This document shows positions 44,833 to 54,601 of a stretch of 64,000 bases of DNA, piece by piece. The notes beneath the pieces were generated by a model. That model had not been told where the DNA came from and did not search any database. It saw only the letters and a program-made list of their open reading frames with translations. The DNA is from Ureibacillus thermosphaericus (GTDB taxonomy: Bacteria > Bacillota > Bacilli > Bacillales_A > Planococcaceae). The stretch is taken from assembly GCF_012396605.1 (NCBI RefSeq), contig NZ_JAAXPW010000002.1, positions 1 to 64,000 of the forward strand, written 5' to 3'. Every line of letters begins with the position of its first letter. Position 1 is the first letter of the stretch. The translations under genes were made by a program, and so were the position numbers.

Positions 44833-47016
44833 TTAATCTAATTTTAATTTCTTTAATGCTTCCGCAAGAGCGTTATTAATCGGTTCTTTTTCGTCTTCTT
44901 TCTTCAAATATTTTTGCAGAGTGCGCTTATCCACTTTACCATTCGTTTGTTGTTTTCGTTTTTCTTGGAACGTGGACCATTTTTCTCGGAATCCGCATTG
45001 ACATACAAGAATTTGGCCCTCTCCTTCTCCTCGCAATTCCAGCTTCTTATGGCAATTCGGACAACGAACATTCGTGAAGCGAGAAATGCTTTTTCGATAA
45101 CCGCATTGTCGATCTTGGCAAACAAGCATTTTCCCTTTTTTTCCGTTCACTTCTAGCATTGGCTTTCCACATTCAGGACAGTTTTTTGTTGAAAGATTGT
45201 CATGTTTGTATTTTTTATCGCTCGATTTGATTTCTCCAACAATTTCTTTTGTATACTGCTTCATTTCGTTGATGAACGTTTCTTTTTTCATTTTGCCTTT
45301 CGAAATTTGTTCCAACTTCATCTCCCACTCAGCAGTTAGAGCTGGAGATTTTAAATCTTCTGGCACTAAATCTAAGAGTTGACGCCCTTTTGAAGTTATA
45401 TAAATTTCTTTTCCGTCCCGTTTTTCAATTAAGAAACTATTGAATAATTTTTCAATAATATCCGCGCGGGTCGCTACCGTCCCAAGTCCTCCGGTAGATT
45501 TTAAAGTATCTGCAAGCTTTCGATTGCTCGACTCTAAATACTTTGTCGGATTTTCCATTGCTGAAAGCAATGTGGCTTCGGTAAATCTTGCAGGTGGTTT
45601 TGTTTGTCCTTGAGTCATTTGAATACTCGTAATCGTTAGTGTATCCCCTTTTTCCATTTGCGGTAAAATTTGCTCATGTACATCCACTTCATCTTCTTCA
45701 ACAAAATCATTTGCATATACTTTTTTCCATCCAGGTGTTAGTATATTTTTTCCTTTTGCAATAAATGTTTCGTCCCCAATTTTTGCGTTAATTGTAAGCT
45801 GTACGTATTCGGTTGGAGGAAGGAGTACTGCCAAAAATCGTTTTACAACTAAATCGTAAATTTTTCGCTCTTTATCGGAAAAAGAAGAAAGATTGACGTT
45901 CTGTTCTGTCGGGATAATGGCATGATGATCGCTCACTTTACTGTTATCCACAAAAGATTTATTAACTTTGATTGGCTTTTTTAATATTTCATTGGCAAGT
46001 TGTCGATATTCCCCTACACCACATGCTTTAAGCCTCTCAGGAATGGTAGCTACGATATCGGATGAAAGATATCGCGAATCCGTTCTTGGATACGTTAATA
46101 CTTTATGATACTCATATAGCTTTTGCATAATATTCAACGTTTCTTTTGCGGAAAAGCCGAAAATTTTATTAGCATCCCGCTGCAATTCTGTTAAATCATA
46201 GAGGCCAGGAGCGTAAGATTTTTTCGTCTTTTTCTCGATGTTTGTAACGACAGCATGTTTGTTGCTTAATTTTTGGATGATCGATTCGATTTTTTCTTTG
46301 TTGAAACTTTGTGTGTTTCCTTTTGCATCTTTCCATGTAAGCTTCACTTTATCGCTAGTCGCTTGTATTCCATAATAATCTTTCGGTACGAAGTTTTTGA
46401 TTTCATCTTCACGAGCAGCAATGATGGCAAGCGTCGGTGTCTGCACCCGTCCGCAGTTAAGTTGGGCATTGTATTTTGTCGTAAGGGCACGGGTTGCATT
46501 TAATCCGATATACCAGTCTGCTTCTGAACGGGCAACCGCTGAAGCATATAAGTTCTCATATTGCTTACCAGGCTTTAAATTTTTAAACCCTTCCTTAACG
46601 GCTTTATCAGTCACCGATGAAATCCAAAGACGCTTGATGGGTTTACGAACTTTCGCTTTTTCAATAATCCAGCGAGCAACCAACTCCCCTTCCCGTCCGG
46701 CATCGGTTGCAATAATGATTTCCTTTACATCTTTTCGAAGCAGTTGATTTTTTACCACTTGAAATTGTTTCGCGGTTTGCTTAATAACCGAAAGTTTCAT
46801 TTGTTCTGGCAGCATCGGTAAATCTTCAAGTTTCCATGTTTTATATTTCACATCGTAACTCTCAGGGTCTGCAAGGGTTACTAAATGACCAAGAGCCCAA
46901 GTAACAATATATTGATTCCCCTCTAGAAATCCGTTTCCACTTTTTTTGCAATTGAGCACTCGAGCAATATCACGAGCTACTGATGGTTTTTCGGCTAATA
47001 CTACACTTTTTGCCAT
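44833..47016 (-). CDS. topB: DNA topoisomerase III
   Basis: Type IA topoisomerase of 727 residues, decatenating and relaxing DNA. The Toprim domain begins VVLAEKPSVARDIARVLNC and has the metal motif IIATDAGREGELVARWII near residue 105. The catalytic tyrosine is in VLTYPRTDSRYLSS near residue 310. The C-terminus has zinc-finger-like cysteine pairs (CPECGKPM, CQDRQCGYRK, CPNCHKKLE, CQCGF). ATG at 47016 follows AAAGGATG. This is the TopB type of Firmicutes, distinct from TopA. Single-gene unit. Confidence 0.93.
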   Translation of the reverse strand: MAKSVVLAEKPSVARDIARVLNCKKSGNGFLEGNQYIVTWALGHLVTLADPESYDVKYKTWKLEDLPMLPEQMKLSVIKQTAKQFQVVKNQLLRKDVKEIIIATDAGREGELVARWIIEKAKVRKPIKRLWISSVTDKAVKEGFKNLKPGKQYENLYASAVARSEADWYIGLNATRALTTKYNAQLNCGRVQTPTLAIIAAREDEIKNFVPKDYYGIQATSDKVKLTWKDAKGNTQSFNKEKIESIIQKLSNKHAVVTNIEKKTKKSYAPGLYDLTELQRDANKIFGFSAKETLNIMQKLYEYHKVLTYPRTDSRYLSSDIVATIPERLKACGVGEYRQLANEILKKPIKVNKSFVDNSKVSDHHAIIPTEQNVNLSSFSDKERKIYDLVVKRFLAVLLPPTEYVQLTINAKIGDETFIAKGKNILTPGWKKVYANDFVEEDEVDVHEQILPQMEKGDTLTITSIQMTQGQTKPPARFTEATLLSAMENPTKYLESSNRKLADTLKSTGGLGTVATRADIIEKLFNSFLIEKRDGKEIYITSKGRQLLDLVPEDLKSPALTAEWEMKLEQISKGKMKKETFINEMKQYTKEIVGEIKSSDKKYKHDNLSTKNCPECGKPMLEVNGKKGKMLVCQDRQCGYRKSISRFTNVRCPNCHKKLELRGEGEGQILVCQCGFREKWSTFQEKRKQQTNGKVDKRTLQKYLKKEDEKEPINNALAEALKKLKLD

Positions 47017-47144
47017 AGGTTACATCCTTTCGTCAGTCATAGGATAACTATAGCATATCTCGTCTCTCCATTCATTTTCGAGCCAACTATTGTATTTCCA
47101 TTTTCACTATGCTTCATGGATAACTGTTACAATACTATTGCCAC

Positions 47145-48011
47145 TTAATATACTTTTCCACTAGTAGATTCAGCTTTCCAATCTTCCAATGCTAAAATTG
47201 TGTCTTTCGTTATTTTCTCGTAATGTTTATATAATGAATAAAATTTCCCGCTGTAATTTTTCCTCCATGGTTTCTTTTTCCCACAAAAATGTAGGATAAC
47301 TGTATGATTCATGACATAATCCATATCTACTTTACCATTACTTTTTAGCTTATAAATGTTATAAAATCTAGCATCATAATTGTACTTTACTTCGTCAATC
47401 CCTTTAATTTTCTTGGAATAAAGGGCGTTCATAATATCTTGGTCAGGCATAATAAGCTTAGAATGATATTTTTTTACAAAATTAAATATATCCTTTTCAT
47501 CAATAACTTCCCGTTGCAATGCTAAGTTCATTAATAAAACGCCAGAGTTATAATACGCTTCCAAATCAAATGGATTGAATCGTATTTTATTAATTTCTAC
47601 TATTGGCATTGTTCGATGATCTGCTGCTGCATAAAGATACCCTTCCAAATCAAGCTCATACAGTTCTCTGATTGGATTAATCACTAATATATCTGGATCT
47701 AAATAAAGTATACGGTCAATTGTTTGCGGCAAAAATTTATGGGCAAGTAATCGATAATACATCGTTTTCGTATAGTGCAAAAGAGTTGGGGCTTCGCTAA
47801 ACAACTCTTCATCAATTTGAATAGGATGAAATTCATGACCTTCGCTAGCAATAAAAGTTTCTAATGATTCTAGTTGTTGAGCAGATATTGAAGAATGGAC
47901 AAGATAAATGGAGAAATGCTCTTTTGGATTGTTCATAAACAGTGATTTTAACATTATTTTTAAAGGATAAAGATAATTGGAATCAACCGTGACAAGAATA
48001 TTCTTCTTCAT
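47145..48011 (-). CDS. Glycosyltransferase family 8 protein
   Basis: 288-residue GT-A enzyme that would transfer a hexose from a UDP- or similar sugar donor. The N-terminus MKKNILVTVDSNYLYPLKIM, the DxD metal motif in DRILYLDPDILVINPI near residue 97, EAYYNSGVLLMNL near 145, LIMPDQDIMNALY near 190 and the terminal HFCGKKKPWRKNYSG are the usual GT8 signature blocks. The ATG at 48011 is preferred because AAAGGA lies 9 bases upstream; the earlier ATG abuts it. Acceptor unknown; general cell-envelope or glycogenin-like roles are possible. Confidence 0.88.
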   Translation of the reverse strand: MKKNILVTVDSNYLYPLKIMLKSLFMNNPKEHFSIYLVHSSISAQQLESLETFIASEGHEFHPIQIDEELFSEAPTLLHYTKTMYYRLLAHKFLPQTIDRILYLDPDILVINPIRELYELDLEGYLYAAADHRTMPIVEINKIRFNPFDLEAYYNSGVLLMNLALQREVIDEKDIFNFVKKYHSKLIMPDQDIMNALYSKKIKGIDEVKYNYDARFYNIYKLKSNGKVDMDYVMNHTVILHFCGKKKPWRKNYSGKFYSLYKHYEKITKDTILALEDWKAESTSGKVY

Positions 48012-48113
48012 GGCTTTCATTCCTTTATATGAGTGCTAATAAGAATATCTTAATAAAAAAATCTGCTTATTAACAAATAATAGAAACAAAGCAACGTTCA
48101 TAAACAATAAAAA

Positions 48114-48152
48114 ACACACCATTTTGAGCTCTAATGCAAAATGGTGTGTTTT
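48114..48152. terminator. Bidirectional terminator between the lipoprotein and glycosyltransferase genes
   Basis: ACACACCATTTTG / CAAAATGGTGTGT stem of 13 bp, with T runs on both sides. Confidence 0.85.
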
Positions 48153-48186
48153 GATTGTTTCATTTTCGGATGCACAGTTTCAATAT

Positions 48187-48834
48187 TTATTTTGCTGGAG
48201 ATAATTCGCTTTCTTTGAGCCATTGATAATTTTTTACAGGATCTCCTTCTTTATCGATATAATCTACCATATAAACTACCGTTTCTTCAACGGTATCAAT
48301 GACTCCTTCCGCTCCTTTCATCCCCTCTTCTCTGTCAGCTTCAATAATGACTTTAGATCCAACATCTAATTTTTTTTCACCAAGTGGCTGGATTTCTTCC
48401 CGAACAAACCATTTTTCGTTTTCTTCCAGTTCTTCATCGTATGTCGATACATAAGAAATGGAATATACTGTTGTTTCATAGGCTCCGACAATGGTTCCTT
48501 CTGATCCTTGCATATCATCATCATGAGCTGCATTGATGATGACTTTGTCTCCTATTTTATATTTCGGGTTTTTAGCTTCTTTTAATCCTTCCGGTATTTT
48601 TCCCCAAGTAGCATGCGATACATCGGCATGACTCTCTGCACCATCCATGTTTGGCCCAACTACTTTATCTCCGTCTGCTTGATTGTTTGTTACGATATTG
48701 TCAGCTGAATCGTTATCCGTGTATTGAGCTGGATTTTCTGAATTTTCCATAGAGATGTTTTCATCTTTTTTTCCACATGCAGTTAAAGAAAAAACGCAAA
48801 GTGCTGCTGTGAGTATTAGAAGCTGCTTTTTCAT
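48187..48834 (-). CDS. YdhK-family (DUF1541) lipoprotein
   Basis: 215-residue secreted lipoprotein. The signal peptide MKKQLLILTAALCVFSLTAC ends in a lipobox with Cys20, followed by an acidic Asn/Asp-rich linker. Two tandem DUF1541 repeats follow: YKIGDKVIINAAHDDDMQG with GTIVGAYETTVYSISY (about 95-150) and LDVGSKVIIEADREEGMKG with GVIDTVEETVVYMVDY (about 155-210). Members often accompany copper or metal-related genes, and here the copper operon lies next, but separately transcribed. AGGAGG precedes the ATG at 48834. Function unknown. Confidence 0.83.
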   Translation of the reverse strand: MKKQLLILTAALCVFSLTACGKKDENISMENSENPAQYTDNDSADNIVTNNQADGDKVVGPNMDGAESHADVSHATWGKIPEGLKEAKNPKYKIGDKVIINAAHDDDMQGSEGTIVGAYETTVYSISYVSTYDEELEENEKWFVREEIQPLGEKKLDVGSKVIIEADREEGMKGAEGVIDTVEETVVYMVDYIDKEGDPVKNYQWLKESELSPAK

Positions 48835-49014
48835 TGGAATTCCTCCTGTTAGTGATGAAGTTTCTCTGGCAGACTCCACATTTGTTATATTTACAGCATT
48901 TGCATTTCATAGGGATTTATGCGTTGAAGTTAAATAGGAAGTTGCAAGTATTTTATTCAAAGTCGCAAGTATTTCAAATTTTCCCGAAACTTGCGAGGTA
49001 ACGATAATTTTTGA

Positions 49015-49170
49015 AAAAGGGGACGCCGGAAAAGTCATTTGAGACGAACGCTTTGAGACGAGGATAATGGGAACTAGTTTCGACTACCACAGGAGCAAAG
49101 ATTTTTAAAAAATCAAGATTATCAAGAGATAAGGGTGTCTAGGAAATTGTCGACTTTCTAAACACCCCTC
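49015..49170 (-). repeat. Dispersed non-coding repeat, copy 3 (degenerate, inverted)
   Basis: Read on the minus strand it has a terminal hairpin (GGGTGT..AGAAAG / TTTC..ACACCC), then AATCTTTGCTCCTGTGGTAG and, after a shortened middle, GTCTCAAATGACTTTTC, matching the framework of copies at 27230 and 34857. The 35-bp units are absent. It fills most of the gap between copA and the lipoprotein gene; its hairpin may end the copA transcript. Confidence 0.65.
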
Positions 49171-49176
49171 ATAACG

Positions 49177-51606
49177 CTATGAATTTAGTTTTACTCGTTG
49201 CAATCTTAATGCATTCAATACAACCGATACCGAGCTGAAGGCCATCGCTGCACCGGCAACCCATGGTGCAAGGAATCCTGCAGCCGCAATCGGAATACCT
49301 ATCGTATTATAGGCAAAGGCCCAGAACAAATTTTGCTTAATGTTTCGCATTGTTTTATGACTCATCAAAATCGCATCCGCAATGCTATTTAAATCACCGC
49401 GCATTAACGTAATATCCGCTGCCGCTATTGCTACGTCTGTTCCGGTACCAATCGCCATTCCGATATCTGCTACAGCTAAAGCAGGAGCATCGTTAATGCC
49501 ATCTCCGACCATTGCGACCTTTTTTCCTTCATTCTGCAATTTTTTAATTTCTTCTGCTTTCTGTTCTGGAAGCACTTCAGCGATTACTTGATTAATGCCA
49601 ACTTCCTCTCCAATTGCTTTCGCCGTTCGTTCATTATCTCCTGTCAGCATAATCACTTCAATGTCCATTTCTTTTAGTCGTTGAATTGCTCGTTTTGACG
49701 TATCTTTCACCGTATCGCTGACAGCAACCAACCCTGTATACTTGCCGTCAATGCTCACTAACATAGCGGTTTTTCCTTTTTGCTCAAACTGTTCCATAAG
49801 AGGTAAAACGTCCGCTATCTCCACATGATTGTTTTGCATTAACCTTCTAGTTCCGATGAGCACTTCTTTTCCATCGACGCTTCCTTTAACACCCATGCCA
49901 GGAATTGCTTCAAATGCTTGAACTTCTCGAAAGGCAATTCCCTTCTTTTCAATCCCCTTCACAATAACTTGGGCTAAAGGATGTTCTGATTGCTTTTCAA
50001 TAGAACCAATTAAGGAAAGAAAAGTTTCTTCATCTTCACCTTCTGCCAAGGAAAAATCCGTTAATTCTGGTTCACCTTTTGTAACAGTCCCTGTTTTATC
50101 CACTACGACCGTATCAATATGGTGAGCCTGTTCAAGATACTCTCCACCTTTAAATAAAATCCCGAACTCTGCAGCTCTTCCCGTACCAGCCATAATAGAT
50201 GTCGGTGTTGCAAGACCTAGTGCACAAGGACAAGCAATGACTAAAACGGAAATCATTGCTTCTAATGCCGGTGTCACTTCCCCCGGTGTAATAATGAAAA
50301 TCCAAGCTATAAAAGTTATAATCGCAATACCTACTACAATCGGGACAAAAATGCCAGATATTCGATCGGCAAGTCGTTGAATTGGAGCTTTTGATCCTTG
50401 AGCAGCTTCTACAATTTTTATAATTTGAGCAAGTGCTGTGTCGCGCCCAACTTTTGTGGCTTTTATTTTCATGAAACCATTTTTATTAATAGTTGAACCG
50501 TATACAATGGAACCAACTGTTTTATCTACTGGAATGCTTTCGCCTGTTAACATCGATTCGTCTACAGCCGTTATTCCTTCAATCACTTCGCCGTCTACAG
50601 GAATTTTCTCTCCTGGTTTTACGAAAATAATATCACCAACAACTACTTCTGCTAGAGGAATTTCCTTTTCCACACCATCCCTTAAAACAAGGGCAGTTTT
50701 TGCTTGTAACCCCATCAGTTTCTTAATCGCTTCTGATGAACGTCCTTTCGCTTTCGCTTCAAATAATTTCCCTAAAAGAATTAATGTAATTAATACTGCG
50801 CTTGTTTCAAAATAAAGTTCAGGGTGCATATGAGTACCAAATGTTATCAGTGTTTGATATAAACTGTAAAAATATGCGGCGGACGTACCGAGCACAACAA
50901 GAACGTCCATATTGGCACTGCCGTTCTTTAATGCTTTATATGCACCAACATAAAACTGCCATCCAATGATAAATTGCACTGGGGTAGCAAACGCCAATTG
51001 TACCCACGGATTCATTAAAAACTTAGGCATATAGATGAATGAAGTAAACGGAAAATGCCCTACCATTGTCCATAATAATGGTAAAGAAAAGATAGCAGCA
51101 ATGATGAATTTACTCTTTTGCTTGCGGATTTCTTGAGCGCGATAATCCAGCTCTTCTTGATCATTTTCTTTTACGTGGGCGCCATAACCTAATTTTTCAA
51201 TCCGCTGAATAATATCTGAAAGGCTGACTTCAGAAGGATGAAATTCGACCGTCGCATTTTCTAAAGCAAGATTGACCGTAGCATTTGAAATGCCAGACAT
51301 TTTATTAAGCCCTTTTTCAATGCGATTGGCACATGCCGCACAAGTCATTCCTGTAATGACGAGTTCCTTTTTCTCTTTTACAACGCCATAACCTAAATCT
51401 TCAATTTTCTTTTCCAATTCTTTTACACTAATCTTGTTTGGATCAAAATCAATCGTTGATTTTTCTAATGCCAAGTTGACATGGGCATTCTCAACCCCGG
51501 GCATTTTCTTTAATCCTCTTTCAATGCGATTAGCACAAGCTGCACAAGTCATTCCTGTTATTTGCAGCGATGTTTCTTTTACATTAGGGTTTTGTTCTTG
51601 ATTCAT
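49177..51606 (-). CDS. copA: Copper-exporting P1B-type ATPase
   Basis: About 809 residues. Two N-terminal heavy-metal-associated domains each with GMTCAAC (near residues 15 and 83), eight transmembrane helices, the ion-binding [10 protein letters not shown] near 415, the phosphorylation motif [11 protein letters not shown] near 455 and the hinge [12 protein letters not shown] near 645. It exports Cu(I) from the cytoplasm. The ATG at 51606 has GAGGTG 9 bases upstream; a GTG at 51618 is less likely. Downstream of csoR and copZ, with an extra CsoR-like operator in front. Confidence 0.95.
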   Translation of the reverse strand: MNQEQNPNVKETSLQITGMTCAACANRIERGLKKMPGVENAHVNLALEKSTIDFDPNKISVKELEKKIEDLGYGVVKEKKELVITGMTCAACANRIEKGLNKMSGISNATVNLALENATVEFHPSEVSLSDIIQRIEKLGYGAHVKENDQEELDYRAQEIRKQKSKFIIAAIFSLPLLWTMVGHFPFTSFIYMPKFLMNPWVQLAFATPVQFIIGWQFYVGAYKALKNGSANMDVLVVLGTSAAYFYSLYQTLITFGTHMHPELYFETSAVLITLILLGKLFEAKAKGRSSEAIKKLMGLQAKTALVLRDGVEKEIPLAEVVVGDIIFVKPGEKIPVDGEVIEGITAVDESMLTGESIPVDKTVGSIVYGSTINKNGFMKIKATKVGRDTALAQIIKIVEAAQGSKAPIQRLADRISGIFVPIVVGIAIITFIAWIFIITPGEVTPALEAMISVLVIACPCALGLATPTSIMAGTGRAAEFGILFKGGEYLEQAHHIDTVVVDKTGTVTKGEPELTDFSLAEGEDEETFLSLIGSIEKQSEHPLAQVIVKGIEKKGIAFREVQAFEAIPGMGVKGSVDGKEVLIGTRRLMQNNHVEIADVLPLMEQFEQKGKTAMLVSIDGKYTGLVAVSDTVKDTSKRAIQRLKEMDIEVIMLTGDNERTAKAIGEEVGINQVIAEVLPEQKAEEIKKLQNEGKKVAMVGDGINDAPALAVADIGMAIGTGTDVAIAAADITLMRGDLNSIADAILMSHKTMRNIKQNLFWAFAYNTIGIPIAAAGFLAPWVAGAAMAFSSVSVVLNALRLQRVKLNS

Positions 51607-51626
51607 AATGAGGTTCACCTCTTGCG

Positions 51627-51645
51627 TATACCTTTATAGGGTATA
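51627..51645 (-). promoter_or_regulatory. Putative CsoR operator in front of copA
   Basis: TATACCTTTATAGGGTATA, an inverted repeat close to the CsoR site of the B. subtilis copZA promoter, lies 20 bases before the copA start. Confidence 0.5.
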
Positions 51646-51701
51646 TTAAATGGAAGAAGAAAAGTGCTTCATTTGAAAAGCACTTTCCCTAATTACGTTT
51701 A

Positions 51702-51911
51702 TTATTCCACATCGTAACCTTGTTCATCGATTGTTTCTTTAATTTGATCGATTGTAACTTTTGATTGATCAAAAGTTACATTTACTTCGCCAGCTGCTAA
51801 ATTCACTTTTACCTCTTGTACACCATCTAAAGCACCAACGCTTCCTTCAACGGCTTTTACACAGTGATTGCAAGACATTCCTTTTACCTGTAATGTAACG
51901 TTTTCCATCAC
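51702..51911 (-). CDS. copZ: Copper chaperone CopZ
   Basis: 69-residue ferredoxin-like metallochaperone. The Cu(I) motif GMSCNHC (MxCxxC) is at residues 10-16, followed by the usual VEGSVGALDGVQEVKVNL and the C-terminal IDEQGYDVE. It passes Cu(I) to CopA. Preceded by GGGAGG. It sits between csoR (16 bases away) and copA. Confidence 0.95.
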   Translation of the reverse strand: MMENVTLQVKGMSCNHCVKAVEGSVGALDGVQEVKVNLAAGEVNVTFDQSKVTIDQIKETIDEQGYDVE

Positions 51912-51927
51912 GTTTCCTCCCTCAAAT

Positions 51928-52245
51928 TTATTTGCGCATCAACTTTTGAATCGTTATAACCAATTCATCGATGATTTCCGAATCTCCTTCTGCTAATCGA
52001 TCGACAACACATCCTTTAATGTGTCCTTCTAATAAGATTTTGGCGACGCTATTTAAAGCCGATTGAGTAGCAGCAATTTGCGTAATCACATCATCACAAT
52101 ATACATCCCGTTCAATCATACCTTTAATGCCACGAATTTGTCCTTCAATTCGATTCAAACGGGTGATTAAATCCTTTTTTACATGTTCTGGATGGTGGCT
52201 CTTTCGGTGAGAACAATGCTCTTCATTTAGATTTTCCAGTTTCAT
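51928..52245 (-). CDS. csoR: Copper-sensing repressor CsoR
   Basis: 105-residue all-helical DNA-binding protein (DUF156 family). The Cu(I) ligands Cys-His-Cys are seen in RDVYCDDVI and LLEGHIKGCVVD, which distinguishes it from RcnR and FrmR. The basic segment KKDLITRLNRIEGQIRGIKG binds DNA. The His-rich N-terminus (EEHCSHRKSHHPEH) is an unusual extra that might bind metal. It should repress csoR-copZ-copA until Cu(I) binds. Confidence 0.93.
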   Translation of the reverse strand: MKLENLNEEHCSHRKSHHPEHVKKDLITRLNRIEGQIRGIKGMIERDVYCDDVITQIAATQSALNSVAKILLEGHIKGCVVDRLAEGDSEIIDELVITIQKLMRK

Positions 52246-52267
52246 CTACCTCCAATCCTTAAACTCA

Positions 52268-52293
52268 TTATACTATACGGTGGTATGGTATGC
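52268..52293 (-). promoter_or_regulatory. Putative CsoR operator/promoter of csoR-copZ-copA
   Basis: TATACTATACGGTGGTATGG at 52268-52287, continuing into GTATGC, is an imperfect inverted repeat of the CsoR type and lies 23 bases before the csoR start. Confidence 0.5.
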
Positions 52294-52311
52294 AATTAAT
52301 TAGAAGAAAGA

Positions 52312-52356
52312 AAAAAGATCTAATATGGAAGTGTTTTTTCCAACTCGATCTTTTTC
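52312..52356. terminator. Terminator between the copper and germination operons
   Basis: AAAAAGATC / GATCTTTTT outer stem with inner TGGAA/TTCCA, giving T runs in both directions. It lies just upstream of the copper promoter region and downstream of gerC... the gerC stop is at 52384, so gerC transcripts run into it. Confidence 0.65.
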
Positions 52357-52383
52357 CACGACTTTCCCCTATACTGGTTCAAT

Positions 52384-53511
52384 TTATTGAATGCTACCTG
52401 TACTTTTCAAATTTGACTTCACAACGACTTCTACATCTGCGTTTTTATATGCTTCTAGCCATTCCTCGTGAGTCATTCGATTTTTAGGCAAAGTATGAGC
52501 ATAATATTTTAAACCGAAACCGAACGGGTCATATCCTTCCCTTTTCATCTCATGAATAAATTCTGATACTTTTTCCTTCATTTCCTCATCTAACATTTTG
52601 CTATATCTTGATAATTCTTTACTGCTTAATGTATTCTTTGATTCTGTGATCACCCCTGCTAATTTCATTTCGATCTTTATGGAAGCTTTATTATTTTCTA
52701 CATTTACATTGTATTTTGACTTGATGGAGTCAATTCTAGAAACAAAATATTCACGTTCTCTTTTTACAGCAAAGAATATCGTCTTTGCATTCATAGAAAG
52801 TGTTTTAAAAAGTAAAGTTTTGTCGGTATCTAATTCGTATGGAGGCCGATTATCTGCCAGTACTATTGATTTATTAATAATAAAATGTGTTTTCGGTTCG
52901 TTCATTTCAACAATCGGTAAAATTGGATCAATTCCTTCTTCTTTTAACCTTCTTCGAAAATCAAATAAAAAAGTGGAGATAATGTATGAACTTTCTGCTC
53001 CGTTATTGTCAAAATAATTGAAGATGGTTGGTTGTAATGCTGTTTCCCCTGCAGGTAAAAATTTAATAATCTCTTCAGCATTAGGTCTACCCACTGCAAA
53101 ATAAGAAATCATTTGAATATCAGGTCTTCGTATGAGAAAATCCAATATTTCCTTATAATTATCATTTTGAAGTATTTTCTCCCCAACCACAATTAGCTTC
53201 GAGTGGCCAAAATCCAATTCTTTATCTAAATGAGATTCCAATATCGAAATCGTTTCTGCCAACGTCTTACCGTTTTTTGAAAGATATGTGTACTCAGGCG
53301 TTGGATTTTGTCTAAACGAACTCGTTGGAACATAAAGCTTTAAGATGATTTTGTATGGTTTTTCAGGATCATCGGTCTCATCAATCCCAATCATCGAAAC
53401 AAACACCATTTTATCTATATCTTTGAATTCTCCGCAACCTGTGAGGACGACTAGGAATGGAATCGTTATTAGGATGAATAATTTAACTTTCATTCGCTTT
53501 TTTATTAGCAC
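52384..53511 (-). CDS. gerC: Ger(x)C family spore germination lipoprotein
   Basis: 375-residue lipoprotein subunit of a nutrient germinant receptor in the spore inner membrane. A signal peptide (VKLFILITIPFLVVLTGCGE) has a lipobox at TGC. Typical GerC blocks follow: DIDKMVFVSMIGIDE, DPEKPYKIILKLYVPTSS, LDFGHSKLIVVGEKIL and the C-terminal MKREGYDPFGFGLKYY. The GTG at 53511 has AGGAGG seven bases upstream. It overlaps gerB by 29 bases. Germinant specificity cannot be read from sequence. Confidence 0.9.
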   Translation of the reverse strand: MLIKKRMKVKLFILITIPFLVVLTGCGEFKDIDKMVFVSMIGIDETDDPEKPYKIILKLYVPTSSFRQNPTPEYTYLSKNGKTLAETISILESHLDKELDFGHSKLIVVGEKILQNDNYKEILDFLIRRPDIQMISYFAVGRPNAEEIIKFLPAGETALQPTIFNYFDNNGAESSYIISTFLFDFRRRLKEEGIDPILPIVEMNEPKTHFIINKSIVLADNRPPYELDTDKTLLFKTLSMNAKTIFFAVKREREYFVSRIDSIKSKYNVNVENNKASIKIEMKLAGVITESKNTLSSKELSRYSKMLDEEMKEKVSEFIHEMKREGYDPFGFGLKYYAHTLPKNRMTHEEWLEAYKNADVEVVVKSNLKSTGSIQ

Positions 53512-54601
53512 CTTTCATCCTCCTAATGATATAGATAAATAAAAAAATCATAGCAAAGAAATTGACAACAGCTATGTTGAAGAAGTATTTGGAGTATTGA
53601 AACAACTGATACTCTGTTAATGATACGATTATATAGAGAGAACTAACGGTGAAAAAGACAATCAAAATGATATAACCGATATTTATTCCTTTAAATTTCA
53701 TTTTTTCTAATTTGAAAATATACTTGAATAACTCGACCGCTACATGCCAGTGAATCAAGATACTTAAAAAAGCCATTGATAAATAAAGAAGTAAAAAAAC
53801 ATATACTAGACGTTCTATTACAAAATATCTCATTCTCATGGAGTCGCTCGTAGCAATCCATGGATAAATAAGCTCACCAACTGTCTCCGAACCATGAAAA
53901 CCGATTGGTATAAAATAAGTCGTAAAAGTGGTTGCAATGGCGATAAAAACAAGTACAATGATTTGTTTTAAACCAAAGTTTTGTTTTTGGGTAAAGAAAC
54001 GGTTAAAAATCACGAGATTCACTACGCCAAGAAATAAAAATATACTTGAAGAAACTGCATGTATATTGGGTGCTTGCACAACATGTAACATTGCTTCCCT
54101 AATAAAATCCCAATTTAAATTTTTGCTTGTATATGCTTTGATAATAATAAAAATAATGATAGGAAAATTAATTACAAAAACGATTTCGATGGTGTATAAC
54201 ACTCGATCGGTTTTCATAAAACATCCAAATATAATAGATAAAATTAAGGTTAACCCAATAAGCATAATTGGTATATCAGGAGTTAAATACCGTATAAGCA
54301 AAAAAGAGTAAGTAATTAATGTGCTTATCCCTGCAATAAACCACATAACCGCCATAAAAAATAATAATGGATAGTAAAACCATTTAGATGTCGTTTGTAC
54401 CAACAGTTCCGGAAATGTCTTCCCTGGGAAGGCATTAAAAAATTTCGTATAAACAATCACAATTACTAGCCCTAATATGATACCGACAATTAAAGACAAT
54501 ACAGCTCCATCGTTTCGATACCGCAAAAGAATGGTAGGAACAGCTGAAATAATATTTGCAATCATATTAATCATGACTAAATAATAATAAAATCGACTCA
54601 A
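53483..54601 (-). CDS. gerB: GerB-family spore germination permease-like protein
   Basis: 372-residue integral membrane protein with ten predicted helices, related to APC amino-acid permeases and thought to bind the germinant. Hydrophobic blocks include ISAVPTILLRYRNDGAVLSL, then LIVGIILGLVIVIVYTKFF, and near the end VNFFAMIFLFIYIIRRMKG. Start is TTG at 54601 after GGAGGG; it overlaps gerA by 4 bases and gerC by 29, so the three are translated together. Confidence 0.9.
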   Translation of the reverse strand: MSRFYYYLVMINMIANIISAVPTILLRYRNDGAVLSLIVGIILGLVIVIVYTKFFNAFPGKTFPELLVQTTSKWFYYPLLFFMAVMWFIAGISTLITYSFLLIRYLTPDIPIMLIGLTLILSIIFGCFMKTDRVLYTIEIVFVINFPIIIFIIIKAYTSKNLNWDFIREAMLHVVQAPNIHAVSSSIFLFLGVVNLVIFNRFFTQKQNFGLKQIIVLVFIAIATTFTTYFIPIGFHGSETVGELIYPWIATSDSMRMRYFVIERLVYVFLLLYLSMAFLSILIHWHVAVELFKYIFKLEKMKFKGINIGYIILIVFFTVSSLYIIVSLTEYQLFQYSKYFFNIAVVNFFAMIFLFIYIIRRMKGANKKANES

